Part shown: positions 1 through 8,083 of the stretch, in pieces
How positions within the stretch are numbered: the first letter of the stretch is position 1
Layout: each line of letters begins with the position of its first letter
From: Gyrodactylus bullatarudis
Lineage: Eukaryota > Platyhelminthes > Monogenea > Gyrodactylidea > Gyrodactylidae
Length of the DNA stretch: 13,558 bases
Direction of reading: 5' to 3'
Assembly: GCA_012064415.1 (NCBI GenBank)
Contig: SSNU01002962.1
Span: 1 to 13,558, forward strand
Program-made: the position numbers and the translations under genes
The notes under the pieces: model-generated
The model's database searches: none
Told to the model about the DNA's origin: nothing
The model's input: the letters and a program-made list of their open reading frames with translations, nothing else

Positions 1-1389
1 CAGATTTAGAATCTGCGTAAAATTTTACACAATAATCAGTTTGTAGCAAAAATTTATCGCAAAATTTTTTTTAATTTCCCCCAGTGTTATCTAGCAGTTT
101 GTTCAACACTTTTTCTCAAAATGACCTGCAAAAGGTATATAACAATGGAAAAAAGGTTTTCTAAAAAAGTTTAGAATAAAAATTAATTTTTCAACTTTCT
201 TTGAATTAGTATGGCAGGTCTCGCATTAAGGATTTTTGCATATTCTAGGAGATTAATAGATTTTCTATCGATTGGGTGGTAAGCGAAGTATTTTTTGAGG
301 CTTGGATGAATAATAATGAGTTACTAAAATGATATTAAATACACCAGTAAGGTTTCTACCTTTTTTTCAAATTTTCTTTTTACTCTTCTTGAGGTAATAA
401 TGGGTCTCATAACCTGGAATCTTTATCAGCTTTTCATATATATGACCGAAAATTGAGATTTTCGTTGAATTCACATTTACAGCTTGAAGTTAAGAAAACG
501 CTAAAAATGGGACCAACCTATCCCTTACTTCTCTGCCATTCAAAGTTATTTTGAATGAGAATTTACGAATTTTCTACATAAAATTTTCTAGACCTCATTC
601 CTAACACGATTTTCTTAACTGATCACGATCTCAGAAAGTAACTTTTGATATCTCAATCGCACTAAGAAGTTCAAAATGGGTCCTAATTGTCGATTTCTTA
701 ATACTTGAAACTTTTATGATCATGATCAACTAGCTTTATTCTTTTCTAAAATAATATGAAAATCAAAAAATTTGCATTTTCTCTGATGTCAGGAAACTAA
801 TATTTTGAATACAATATGCAAATTTTCCTTTAGAATATCGAAATATAGAGAGATTATAATTATATTTTAACAAAAACTGGATATATAGTCATAGTGTTTA
901 AAGATTTAAAAGAGTAGTAAAGCTGGACGATATAAAATTGAGAATTTTTAATTTTTCAAAAATTTAAAATTGATAAAATTAATTTTCGTCTGTAAAAGGT
1001 TTAGATAATGTGACCATCTTTTACCAATTTCATACACTTGCATTAAATGATTTAGCAAAATTAGAAGTTGAAATCCCAAAGAGGCATTTAGGGAATGCAA
1101 AATTGGCCTAATTTGTGGCATATTCTACTACACTTTTGTTTATTGCCGAGATCTGGTCCATAGTTAAGTTCATCTTCTGCTATCCAACTTGAATTTTTAC
1201 TCGATAATTTTGTTTGTTAGGTGACAAAGATAGCTAGAATATGCAATTACTTAGTATCAATTACTTATTATCTTTTTATAATTTTACAAAATATGATTTA
1301 TCTGATTGTGAAGACTTGACCAATCTTAAACTGGTCATGTCTCACATCAGATTTAAAATTGATTACTGTAAGTCTTTGCTTTATTCTTA
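1..1389. other. AT-rich non-coding stretch
   Basis: No supported gene was found. The stretch is AT-rich with many homopolymer runs. A 63-codon open frame at 1241-1432 has no family resemblance and runs into the left arm of the neighbouring foldback element, so I treat it as chance. The first 30 bases resemble a motif in the foldback arms (cagatt, then agaatc, then aaaatttt), which may mark another decayed repeat. Confidence 0.6.
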
Positions 1390-2137
1390 CACACTAGGAC
1401 ACTTTCAGAAAAATTTTGCAATAGGATCTTGATCCAAACATTTTCTGGATCGAAATTTTGTGCTGATTTTAGATCTGTAATTATATTTTGAAGCATTGCT
1501 GAGCTTAGACAAGATTTCAATTACACCAAAAGTTTTAAAGTGAAAACTCAAGTAAATTAGCTACGATTTGATGTATCTCTCACCTTAATTCGAGCGGTAG
1601 TGTATAGAATAGCTATTACTATAGTAATATGACCATAACTGAGTGTGGGATTAAAAGGGGTAAAAATATACATAACGAAAAGATTTTGTAAATTCTAACC
1701 AACTTTTTCAGAAAGAGCATAAAATTTTGATCTTGAAAGTCGAAGAAAAGATCTAAAAAGCTCTTTTTCTTGAAAGATATGAGCGTTTGAAGTTAAAATT
1801 TATGGAGAAAATTGACTCCAAAATCACAAAATTTTCGACAAAAAAGTAGCTGGAATGCGCAATTTTTTGTTTTGGGCGACACTCAAGGTATCATTAGATA
1901 GGAAATTTAATTGTGATTCTAATGATGCCTAATTAGTTAATTGAATTTTTTATTTTAATAAAAATTAAATTGTTTGAAATTATTTATTTTTTCTTAATTC
2001 TCAAATTCGGTTTTTTCAATATATCTCGAAAACCAGACACAATCTAGAAAATATAATTACAGATCTGAAATCAGCACAAAATTTCGATCCAGAAAATGTT
2101 TGGATCAAGATCCTATTGCACATAGTGTCCTACTGTG
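1390..2137. mobile_element. TA-flanked foldback element (mariner-type MITE)
   Basis: This is a non-autonomous DNA transposon, inferred from structure alone. Positions 1417-1489 and 2048-2120 are inverted repeats of 73 bp with one mismatch. Outside them, both ends read inward as CACA[C/G]TAGGACACT, starting at 1390 on the plus strand and at 2137 on the minus strand. Each end is immediately flanked by TA (1388-1389 and 2138-2139), the target duplication expected of the Tc1/mariner superfamily. The left arm has about 10 extra bases near 1404-1416. The 558-bp centre (1490-2047) is AT-rich with no coding sequence, so movement would have needed a transposase supplied from elsewhere. The TA ends could be coincidental in such AT-rich DNA, but finding them symmetrically beside matched tips argues otherwise. 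Confidence 0.8.
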
Positions 2138-2860
2138 TATCTTCACTAACCAGATGATTTTCGAATTTCTTGCAGATCCTAGTCTTCATGTCACATTATT
2201 CAAATGATTAATTAACTCCAGAGCTTTTGAATTATCATTTTATTATGGAACAAATAAATTTCACTATTTTATTTTTATATTTAATTAATATTTATACAAT
2301 CAGATTTACTTTACAATTTGTATCTATATTTTTAAAATTTCAATATAAGATTTATGTCTAACATAAAAAAATGAAAATTTCTTTAACCTTCTATTTATTT
2401 AGAAATCTCCAATAGCTTTAGTTGTACAATCAGATGATTTTCAAGGTACTGTAAATTCTATAGAATGCCATTGAAAACCTAATAATAAAAATATGGAAAT
2501 CGGTAATGATAATATTTTTTGATATAATGACAAGATACATCAAATGTCAAATGAATTTTCTATGTTTTCCACAGAATAAATAATAATAGAGTGTATTATT
2601 TTTCTTCCGATTTATACAATCAAGTCACTATAGCAACAAAAATTATAATCTTGGTAATTTTGGGAAAATCATTTTGATATAAAACGATCAATATCACCAA
2701 AAGATTAATAATACTCATTAATGTAATTATAATGAGTATACTCAATGATGTTTAAAAACTTCTTTCGTGTACGGTCAGTTGCGAAACTCATGAAACTGCG
2801 ATAAAATTTTGATATATTTTTGGTCTATAGTTGTTTGAAAAATATCCTTTTAACATACAC
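2138..2860. other. AT-rich non-coding stretch
   Basis: Nothing beyond AT-rich sequence with short direct and inverted runs was recognised. No coding-like frame, tRNA or clear regulatory site was found. Confidence 0.5.
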
Positions 2861-2984
2861 CTAGTTAATATGAAGATGGGAATTTATGTTTTTTACAAAA
2901 TTCCTATTTTTTTCATCAAGAAATCGAATTTGATCAAGATTTTTTGGAAACTAGATCATGAGGCCCTCTTTCATGGTACGGAGA
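2861..2984 (+). repeat. Dispersed repeat, copy A
   Basis: This is one of four copies of an otherwise unidentified repeat in the window. Shared landmarks are a start near CTAGTTAATATGAAG, then CAAGAAATCGAATTTGA, then a block around GATCATGAGGCCC and CTTTCATGGTACGG. Copy B (9845) has the same orientation. Copies C (4640) and D (5080) are reverse complements and share the later blocks. Copy A abuts the Tc1-like reading frame and overlaps its first few codons. Confidence 0.65.
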
Positions 2985-3210
2985 ATCATGGTCAGGAACT
3001 GATGACACAGATGAGAATGAATTCCTTGAATTCACATCTGGCTCCGATGAGCTGTCTGAAGAGAGTATTCCGGAAGATGTGTCTCCAAATATTGAAGAAA
3101 GAAGAGTTCTGAATCTAGAAGATCTCGAATTCATGGAGGAAATGACTCTGTTGGCTGACAATCAATCTCTTCTTTTGATGAATCATGCCACAATTCATAC
3201 ATCATTCTTC
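2962..3210 (+). pseudogene. Tc1-like transposase-derived reading frame, 5' part
   Basis: The frame starting at GGC 2962 stays open for 83 codons up to a candidate splice donor at 3211. Its first part is strongly acidic (TDDTDENEF, then SGSDELSEESIPED). It ends in LLLMNHATIHTS, which resembles the block around the second catalytic Asp of Tc1/mariner transposases, usually hydrophobic-Asp-Asn-x-x-x-His. Here Asn replaces the catalytic Asp and His replaces the following Asn. No HTH domain and no first catalytic Asp are visible upstream. The acidic stretch is atypical for a Tc1 transposase and may come from another source. The start is unknown: the first codons overlap a dispersed repeat and no convincing ATG begins the frame. 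It could be a dead transposon or a fragment recruited as an exon. Confidence 0.5.
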
Positions 3211-3265
3211 GTTAGTATTTTTAAGCAATTTTTTAATCGAAAATTTAATAATATTTTATCTACAG
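3211..3265 (+). other. Candidate 55-bp phase-0 intron
   Basis: It begins GTTAGT and ends TTTATCTACAG, with AT-rich sequence between. Removing it joins two different reading frames exactly between codons, linking the HATIHTS block to the WPTNSPDLNPIEN block in the order expected of a Tc1 transposase. Unspliced, the upstream frame stops at 3271-3273. The spliced spacing between the two catalytic positions is about five residues shorter than the usual 34, so a decayed frameshift is a real alternative. Confidence 0.42.
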
Positions 3266-3469
3266 GCAAATGATCTCATGAATGTTCCACACTGGCCAAC
3301 TAACAGTCCAGATCTGAATCCGATTGAAAATATTTTTGGCTATTACAAAAGTGTGGTGATGACAGAGCTAACAGATATTAGAGTTATTAACAATGTGATA
3401 GCCAGTATACCACGACGATTGCAAAGAGTAATCGACAAAATGGTGGCCCAATCAACAATTAATTTATGA
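3266..3469 (+). pseudogene. Tc1-like transposase C-terminal part
   Basis: This encodes the C-terminal end of a Tc1/mariner-superfamily DDE transposase, the nuclear enzyme that cuts and joins transposon ends at TA sites. The diagnostic block is HWPTNSPDLNPIENIFG, where the Glu of PIEN is the third catalytic acid of the DD34E type. It is followed by a helical tail with SIPRRLQRVIDK, matching the usual family ending before the stop at 3467-3469. There is no internal stop or frameshift. The N-terminal DNA-binding domain and first catalytic Asp are not found, and the second Asp appears as Asn, so the protein cannot be an active transposase. The clean C-terminus with a close poly(A) signal leaves room for an expressed, domesticated fragment. 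Confidence 0.8.
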
Positions 3470-3486
3470 TTTTCTTTACATTTTAT

Positions 3487-3492
3487 AATAAA
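3487..3492 (+). promoter_or_regulatory. Poly(A) signal AATAAA
   Basis: A canonical AATAAA lies 17 bases after the stop codon of the Tc1-like frame, followed by T-rich sequence. This fits a compact 3' end, though AATAAA is frequent by chance in AT-rich DNA. Confidence 0.4.
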
Positions 3493-4639
3493 GATCTTAT
3501 CATTATTTTCTTAGATATCAATTTATTTATCAATCATTATTATACTAATGTATGTTGGGGAATACAGAATCTGACAGTTAGTAACTTTTAGTTAACTCAA
3601 TTCAGTTCAGTTACCAGAAAAAAAGTTGAAATTTTTCACTTATAAATTTTGCCTTTTTACCAAAGATTCATTTTGATATCCTCAACTAACAAATCATGTT
3701 AAACAATTAATGATTTATTTAAATAAATGCATGTTATCATTACAAATAATTTGCTATTCCAATTGATGAAAAATTATTCTGAGCTTCTACGAAGATGACG
3801 GATAAATATGAATATTTTTTCGTAAAGACTGACTGATATTCTATAAGTAATAAATGTCTGCATTTTGTTGGTCCTTGCATAAGCTCATAATAAATTATTT
3901 TAATCTGATAAATTTTTATCTTCAATTTTTATTCATCCCTATCCCTATGGCTGGTTTAGGATCAGATAAAAGGTTCTAGAATATTATTTTTATGTTTTTT
4001 TGGTTCCATTTACTCCTGGTATTTCGCCCTGATAAGAAACCTAAAAATACAGATTTTTAAAAAAAATATGGTCTGGATTTCAAGATCCAATCACTTGTGA
4101 TCTGATGAACTGATTTTCATGCCCTGACTATTTATGAAATCAGCACTTTTTAACCTTTCAAACTAGACCATTCGAAGCTCGAGTCAACGAGTAATTGATT
4201 CACACCCCTTTCATTTGTGATCCAAAACCATGATTTTGATCGGTCGCTTATAAGTAGACCTACATAAAACAGGTTTTTTAGAGTGCTTTTTAAGGGAAAC
4301 TTTAATATTCTTCTGAAAAAGGACCTTCTCTTTTGTATTTATTGATACTTTCAAAGTCTCTAATACCTCTCTGATCCTCACAATAAAACTTTAAAAACTC
4401 AATTTCTGACACTTATAAATTTTGAAAACACAAGTTAAACGAAAAACTAAATGCACCAATGAATAAAAATTGATAAAATTTTGATATTATATATATTTTC
4501 AAGGTATATTACGCCTCAGTTTCTTTGGACTGGAGTGGCCAATAATTTTCGCAACCTAAAAATCACTCTCTCATATTGAAATCAACAAAAATTTTCAACT
4601 CAAAGTTCAAAAAAAATGGGAATTTGGCGCTAATTCAAG
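3493..4639. other. Non-coding stretch with possible decayed repeats
   Basis: No supported gene was found. The open frame on the minus strand at 3740-3925 has no recognisable features. A block near 4235-4262 (TCGCTTATAAGTA) resembles 10008-10020 downstream of repeat copy B, suggesting that more of a dispersed repeat lies here in decayed form. Confidence 0.45.
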
Positions 4640-4755
4640 ACTTCAAATTTGCCGTATTTTCCTTAAAAATTGATATTTTCCAAATTTTTTTTCTCCGTAT
4701 CGTGAAAAAGGGCCTCATGATCTAGATTTCAAAAAATCTTGATCAAATTCGATTG
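4640..4755 (-). repeat. Dispersed repeat, copy C
   Basis: This is in reverse orientation to copies A and B. It shares with copy D the succession TTAAAAATTGAT, then GTATCGTGAAA, then ATGATCTAGATT, then CTTGATCAAA and CTCGATT or TTCGATT. It stops resembling D just after the last block. It has no coding content. Confidence 0.65.
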
Positions 4756-5079
4756 TAATCATTCTAGAATAGTCGAAATTAAACAATCAATCAATTAACA
4801 CGTTTCTAATCATTTCAATACAGATCTAAATACCGGATATTTAATAAAAACAGTATTATTTAACCCAGTTTTATAAATTTAGATTTTGACACCATTTTTG
4901 TCTAATTTAGTTCATTTTGAAGAGTTCCTATAAACTCCCAGAGAATTTATTTTCGTGACTCGCTTTCAATCTTTTGTCAAACATGTTTTGTAAATACGCT
5001 GATAACAAATCTACAGTTATTTTAACACAATTATTTTTATTTCAGGAGTTATCAATCAAAATTTGGGTCATTTTTTGAG

Positions 5080-5250
5080 ATTTGAAATATACCAGAATTT
5101 TCTTAAAAATTGATTTTTTATAAAATTTTTTCCTGGGTATCGTGAAAGAGTGGCTTATGATCTAGATTCCAATCAAACTTGATCAAACTCGATTTCTTGA
5201 TGAAAAAATTAGGAATTTTGTAAAAATCATAATTTCCCATTTACATATTA
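5080..5250 (-). repeat. Dispersed repeat, copy D
   Basis: This is the longest copy of the family in the window. It matches copy C over about 110 bp and continues into the part also seen reversed in copy A (TTTCTTGATGAAAAAATTAG, then GAATTTTGTAAAA). Copies C and D lie about 430 bp apart in the same orientation, consistent with two insertions or one tandem duplication that later diverged. Confidence 0.65.
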
Positions 5251-5289
5251 ACATATGTACAAACAGAATTACAGGTTAAAGTGGGAAAA

Positions 5290-5421
5290 ATGAAGATTGT
5301 AAGTTTGTCTCAAATCGATTATAATTACAGTCTTCTTCCAGACCAAGTTGTATTAGAGTACTTGCATATCACGGTTGAGGTTTCACAGTTTGAAGCATCA
5401 TTTACGACATTATTATTTTAA
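5290..5421 (+). CDS. Small unrecognised reading frame, weakly F-box-like
   Basis: A 43-codon frame runs from ATG 5290 to TAA 5419. I do not recognise the protein. The block LLPDQVVLEYL loosely resembles the opening of an F-box (usually LPxExxxxIxxxL), and the composition is less biased than the surrounding AT-rich DNA. There is no partner exon, no clear splice site and no neighbouring gene. It could be a fragment of a longer gene, a relic or chance. Confidence 0.2.
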   Translation: MKIVSLSQIDYNYSLLPDQVVLEYLHITVEVSQFEASFTTLLF

Positions 5422-5462
5422 TTTAACTGCTGATGAAAAATTATAAATTTTTTGTATATGTT

Positions 5463-5600
5463 ACCGTGAATTTTGAAACTCGGGGAGAATTCCAGAAATG
5501 TATTAAATATGAAAAACTTGTGTCTGCAAGCAAACGAAACTTAAAACTGGTTTCAGAATTCACGAAATTTTCCGTGAGTTTCGAAACCTCCGGGGAGAAT
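5463..5600. repeat. Repeated 28-30-bp motif with internal hairpin
   Basis: The motif around CCGTGAATTTTGAAAC followed by GGGGAGAAT occurs at 5463-5490 and again, slightly altered, at 5571-5600. Between them, 5549-5564 is an imperfect reverse complement of 5573-5588, so the second copy can form a 16-bp stem with an 8-base loop. The 65-codon open frame at 5433-5630 spans both copies, but its protein merely mirrors the repeat and is not supported as a gene. Confidence 0.55.
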
Positions 5601-6357
5601 AATTATATATTTATTATTCTTATTCGCTGAAATATTTATTTTTAAGATTTGTTTAATTGACTTTTTAATTTTGCCAATTATTACATGAAATAAGTAATGG
5701 TAGTCAGTTTAATATGGTAATATATATCAGCCGAATTTAACATTGTCAATGTATAAGAATTTTAATTTCCACGATAATATCGTTGAACTTCACCAAAAAG
5801 ATCACGAGGAAGATTAGAGTTTCAATTTTTGCATCTTTTCATGAAAAAATTGCCACTTTATCGGTACTCTAGCTATCAGATTGTAGGTTTTCAGTAGGAA
5901 TATTATTGGATTCTTGAATTCCCAAAAATAAACTGGTTTGTTCCTTGATCGATAGATTAAGGATGAGAAGCATGAAAGTACGCGTTTTTTTCTTGTTTGA
6001 AAGATTGTTTAAGAAAGGACTTAATTTTTAAATTCAAGTGACATTTCCAACTTAAGAAATGTAAAACTGAGGAGAGCTTTTGTTTCACAAGTGCTCTTGA
6101 CATTTTGATAACATTTAAAACTTTTTAATTAGATATGAATTGTTTCTAAATAAATTTACTTGGATTTTTAAAAGTAATGGAAATGTTATATGCAGTTTGC
6201 CACAACAGGCACTGAGTTTAAAAAGAATTACGAAAATTATGCCAGATTTAGGCCTATTCTTAGAGGATAATCATCAGTGTTTAACCTGTATATATTTCTG
6301 TATTTCTGTATATATATCTATGTGTGAATAATTGGGAATTATAGAAAAATCTAAATT
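5601..6357. other. Stretch without a supported gene
   Basis: AT-rich sequence. A 63-codon plus-strand frame at 6140-6331 has no recognisable features. A shorter plus-strand run after a possible acceptor at about 6195 and a minus-strand run across 6120-6260 both look mildly coding-like. Neither could be assigned, and they contradict each other. The retrotransposon gag may continue into 6260-6357 in decayed form. Confidence 0.4.
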
Positions 6358-6626
6358 TTTTCATCAAATATGAAGATTTCTTGCATCAAAATAATCATTT
6401 TCTTCATATGGTAAAAAATCTTCAACATGTTCAAATTTTTCATGAAAAAGTTCAGGTTTCTGATTTCCAACTTTACATCTGTTGAGACCGTTTCAACATC
6501 TCTAATAACTAATTGATGATGCGGTCTTTCATCTCGGGGTAGGACGCTAGCGGCATGAATTGGATCACCGTTGGCTTTGGTGGGACCTGGGGGAGGAATA
6601 ATATCATTATTAAATTGCTCTGCCAT
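6358..6626 (-). pseudogene. Gag start of an LTR retrotransposon (frameshifted)
   Basis: The frame starts at an ATG at 6626, only 15 bases past the tRNA-like part of the primer-binding site, where a gag gene should begin. The N-terminus contains DIIPPPGPTKANGDPIHAA, a proline- and glycine-rich opening plausible for a Ty3/gypsy-type Gag, the particle structural protein. After about 53 codons (near 6465) the frame becomes low-complexity, while another minus-strand frame becomes strongly acidic and protein-like down to stops near 6358. That pattern indicates an indel frameshift. No capsid or zinc-knuckle motif is present, so only the beginning of gag remains. Assignment as Gag rests mainly on position; the protein itself is not recognised. 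Confidence 0.55.
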
Positions 6627-6634
6627 GATATCAA

Positions 6635-6657
6635 TTCGAAATCCTAAAAGACTGCCA
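6635..6657 (-). promoter_or_regulatory. Primer-binding site (PBS), tRNA-like
   Basis: On the minus strand, two bases after the LTR end, the sequence opens TGG. Read on the plus strand, 6635-6657 has the layout of a tRNA 3' end: T-loop TTCGAAA, five T-stem bases, seven acceptor bases, discriminator G, then CCA. This is the expected target for tRNA priming of minus-strand DNA synthesis. The isotype cannot be told; discriminator G occurs in Ser, Asn and Asp tRNAs, among others. Confidence 0.6.
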
Positions 6658-6659
6658 AA

Positions 6660-6790
6660 TGCTTCGGCGTGTTTTTAAAGAATTTTATTTATTTACTTTT
6701 GTTTTATTCTCTCCCCACTCTTTGCTTATTCGAATATAATTTATATTATATTCATTACTAATATTCATTAATTTCATTAAGATCACTACA
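6660..6790 (-). repeat. Short LTR (131 bp) of a Ty3/gypsy-type element
   Basis: The LTR reads TGTAGTGATC at its start (6790) and GAAGCA at its end (6660), the usual TG...CA limits. It is bracketed by a polypurine tract upstream and a primer-binding site downstream. On the minus strand it contains a TATA-like block (TATAAATT, about 6738-6745) and an AATAAA (6708-6703), so both promoter and poly(A) signals fit inside. Only one LTR is seen in the window, so its limits rest on these landmarks and not on comparison of two LTRs. Confidence 0.7.
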
Positions 6791-6804
6791 TTTCCCCCTC
6801 TTTT
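6791..6804 (-). promoter_or_regulatory. Polypurine tract
   Basis: On the minus strand this reads AAAAGAGGGGGAAA directly before the LTR start. It is the expected primer for plus-strand DNA synthesis in LTR elements. Confidence 0.75.
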
Positions 6805-6830
6805 ATGCGGAGCATCCAGGCTCGGGCCGC

Positions 6831-7046
6831 TCAAAGAGGAGTGTAAATGAAATCAGAATCTTTTGTGTCTTTTCGTACTCGTTGAGGACTTGTATGACAT
6901 TGCTTATTTAGATCTTCATCCGGGTTCTCACGGATTTGATCTTCAACCAATTGATTGACATTGTCGTCGTTAGCTTCAGGATCATCGAGTAAACCTCTAT
7001 GTGAACCGTCTGCAACTAAATCAATGATTTGGGTTAACCCCTTCAA
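6831..7046 (-). pseudogene. Pol C-terminal tail, shifted frame
   Basis: This frame continues the integrase reading after an apparent indel near 7046, where the main frame stops shortly afterwards at 7021. It encodes an acidic stretch (DDPEANDDNVNQLVEDQ) and then a basic end containing SPQRVRK before the stop at 6831. A hydrophilic linker followed by an arginine-rich end is common at the C-terminus of Pol in metazoan Ty3/gypsy elements such as the CsRn1-like group. The stop lies 26 bases from the polypurine tract, as expected for the end of pol. The overlap with the upstream frame could instead be a late frameshift mutation or a compositional artefact. Confidence 0.6.
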
Positions 7047-7574
7047 CTTCGGTATTCCCTAATATTGGGAACACTTCAGCATTATCGTCAATAGCTTGAC
7101 ATAACTCTTTAAAAGGTTTCAAACGATCAATGCTGACCGCGTATTCTTGACCTTTTTTCATAACTTTAAATTCCTTACTATCTCGGCTGAGGACCACAAA
7201 CGGTCCATCGTACCGTTTAAATTTCATGTCATCAACGACATCGTTTCTGATGAGTACTCTTGGAGCGCTCATTAGACTTTTAGGAATATAAGTACGAATC
7301 TTGTACTCCCTTCTTTCCGGCAAGTTTACCTTTCTGATAATTTTGAACAAACTTTCAGTCTGGTAACTTAACGGAATTACTGGTTTATCATCTTCCACCA
7401 ATAAATCAGTGGGTAATCTTACACCTCTACCGAACATTCTCTCGGCTGGATTATGATCAGTATATGGTGTTTTGTTTATCATGAGTTCGATAAACGGAAG
7501 AGCTTCATACCAATCTGCACATTGGTCTACTGCTATTACAGCGTCTCTCACCACTCGATGTATTCTTTCTACTA
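7021..7574 (-). pseudogene. Ty3/gypsy integrase C-terminal part
   Basis: This is the second part of an integrase, the enzyme that joins retroelement cDNA to host DNA. Reading from 7572 it opens with VERIHRVVRDAV, where the Glu is the third acid of the D,D35E catalytic triad. It continues with WYEALPFIELMINKTPY and NPAERMFGRGVRLPTDLL, blocks typical of Ty3/gypsy integrases, and then the GPY/F module (YDGPFVVL, then VSIDRLKPF). The upstream half lies at 8973-9071, separated by a transposon. The frame is otherwise open to 7021, so this copy was in good condition when interrupted. It ends with a stop at 7021 just after an apparent frameshift into the tail frame. Confidence 0.88.
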
Positions 7575-7643
7575 CACTTCTCCACCAGTTTTGGTGCTTG
7601 AGAAAGCACACACCCTGTTTTTGACTCTTGAAACAGTTTTTCT
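7575..7643 (+). repeat. Left terminal inverted repeat with three hairpins
   Basis: The repeat can fold into three consecutive perfect stems: CACCA/TGGTG (7583-7596), GTGCTT/AAGCAC with loop GAGA (7594-7609, overlapping the first by three bases) and CTGTTT/AAACAG (7615-7636). These could be transposase recognition structures, but that is inference. Confidence 0.8.
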
Positions 7644-7869
7644 TATCATAATCATACTTCTAAGTAGGACAAGTAATTTGAAACATAATCCTTTGGACAA
7701 TATTTTCATTTTTTCGATTTTTGGTTTCATTTTGTAGAGAAATTTCTCCTGATTCGATCTGGACCAGTAAACCATTGAACTATTGAACTCGTTTGTTAAG
7801 TATGAATAAAATTAAAAATAAAATCTGAAAGTTTGAATGGAGAAATTAATTCGTCATCTTAACTTTTGA

Positions 7870-7902
7870 TAATTACACCCTTTAATTACTAATCAGATTC
7901 AA
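7870..7902 (+). repeat. Internal direct repeat, first copy
   Basis: A 33-bp sequence starting TAATTACACCCTTTAATTAC matches 8737-8769 in the same orientation with one mismatch. It lies inside the TIR element and overlaps the start of the decayed protein fragment. Confidence 0.8.
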
Positions 7903-8083
7903 ATGTATTACATCATCATGTAAACATCATTTGGATCTATTTGATGCTGGACCACTTGGAAACATATCTGATGAGCAAGATGAAAAATTCCACCAGGAGA
8001 TGAAAGAACTAGAGACTCGCTATTCGGAAACTAATCTTGAAAATTGTGTATCAGACTATTGTTGGACGATTAAAATCACCTAA
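7886..8083 (+). pseudogene. Decayed repetitive invertebrate protein fragment
   Basis: This 65-codon frame has no ATG start and ends at TAA 8081. It contains KHHLDLF, then ISDEQDEKFHQEMKELETRY, then VSDYCWTIK. From memory, these match a repetitive protein segment in many arthropod and other invertebrate genomes, where the order is HSHLD..., SDE.GERFHQ..., RYQG, then ADYCW. I know of no established function. The RYQG-W block is replaced here, and the fragment starts and stops abruptly, so it is a relic carried by the TIR element. It may be part of the element's original gene or a captured piece. A search of translated genomes with the SDEQ...FHQ and DYCW blocks would settle the family. Confidence 0.6.

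Noticed and set aside
181..300. Possible similarity to the PLE 3' region (around TATCGATTGGGTGG)
   Set aside because: Only a short block resembles 12710-12735. Several gaps are needed and nothing flanking matches.
2934..3161. 75-codon serine-rich minus-strand frame
   Set aside because: It mirrors the acidic plus-strand frame, since Asp/Glu codons read backwards give Ser-rich protein, and it has no family resemblance.
6635..6657. A tRNA gene fragment
   Set aside because: Only the 3' arm layout is present, with no anticodon or D arm. Its position between LTR and gag makes a primer-binding site the better reading.
7453..7775. Open frames on both strands across the integrase and TIR boundary
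   Set aside because: They are shadows of the integrase or random AT-rich frames crossing the transposon junction.
7968..7985. Hammerhead-ribozyme-like core CTGATGAG followed by GAAA
   Set aside because: The bases between the two boxes cannot form stem II, and the stretch is better explained as codons of the repetitive protein fragment.
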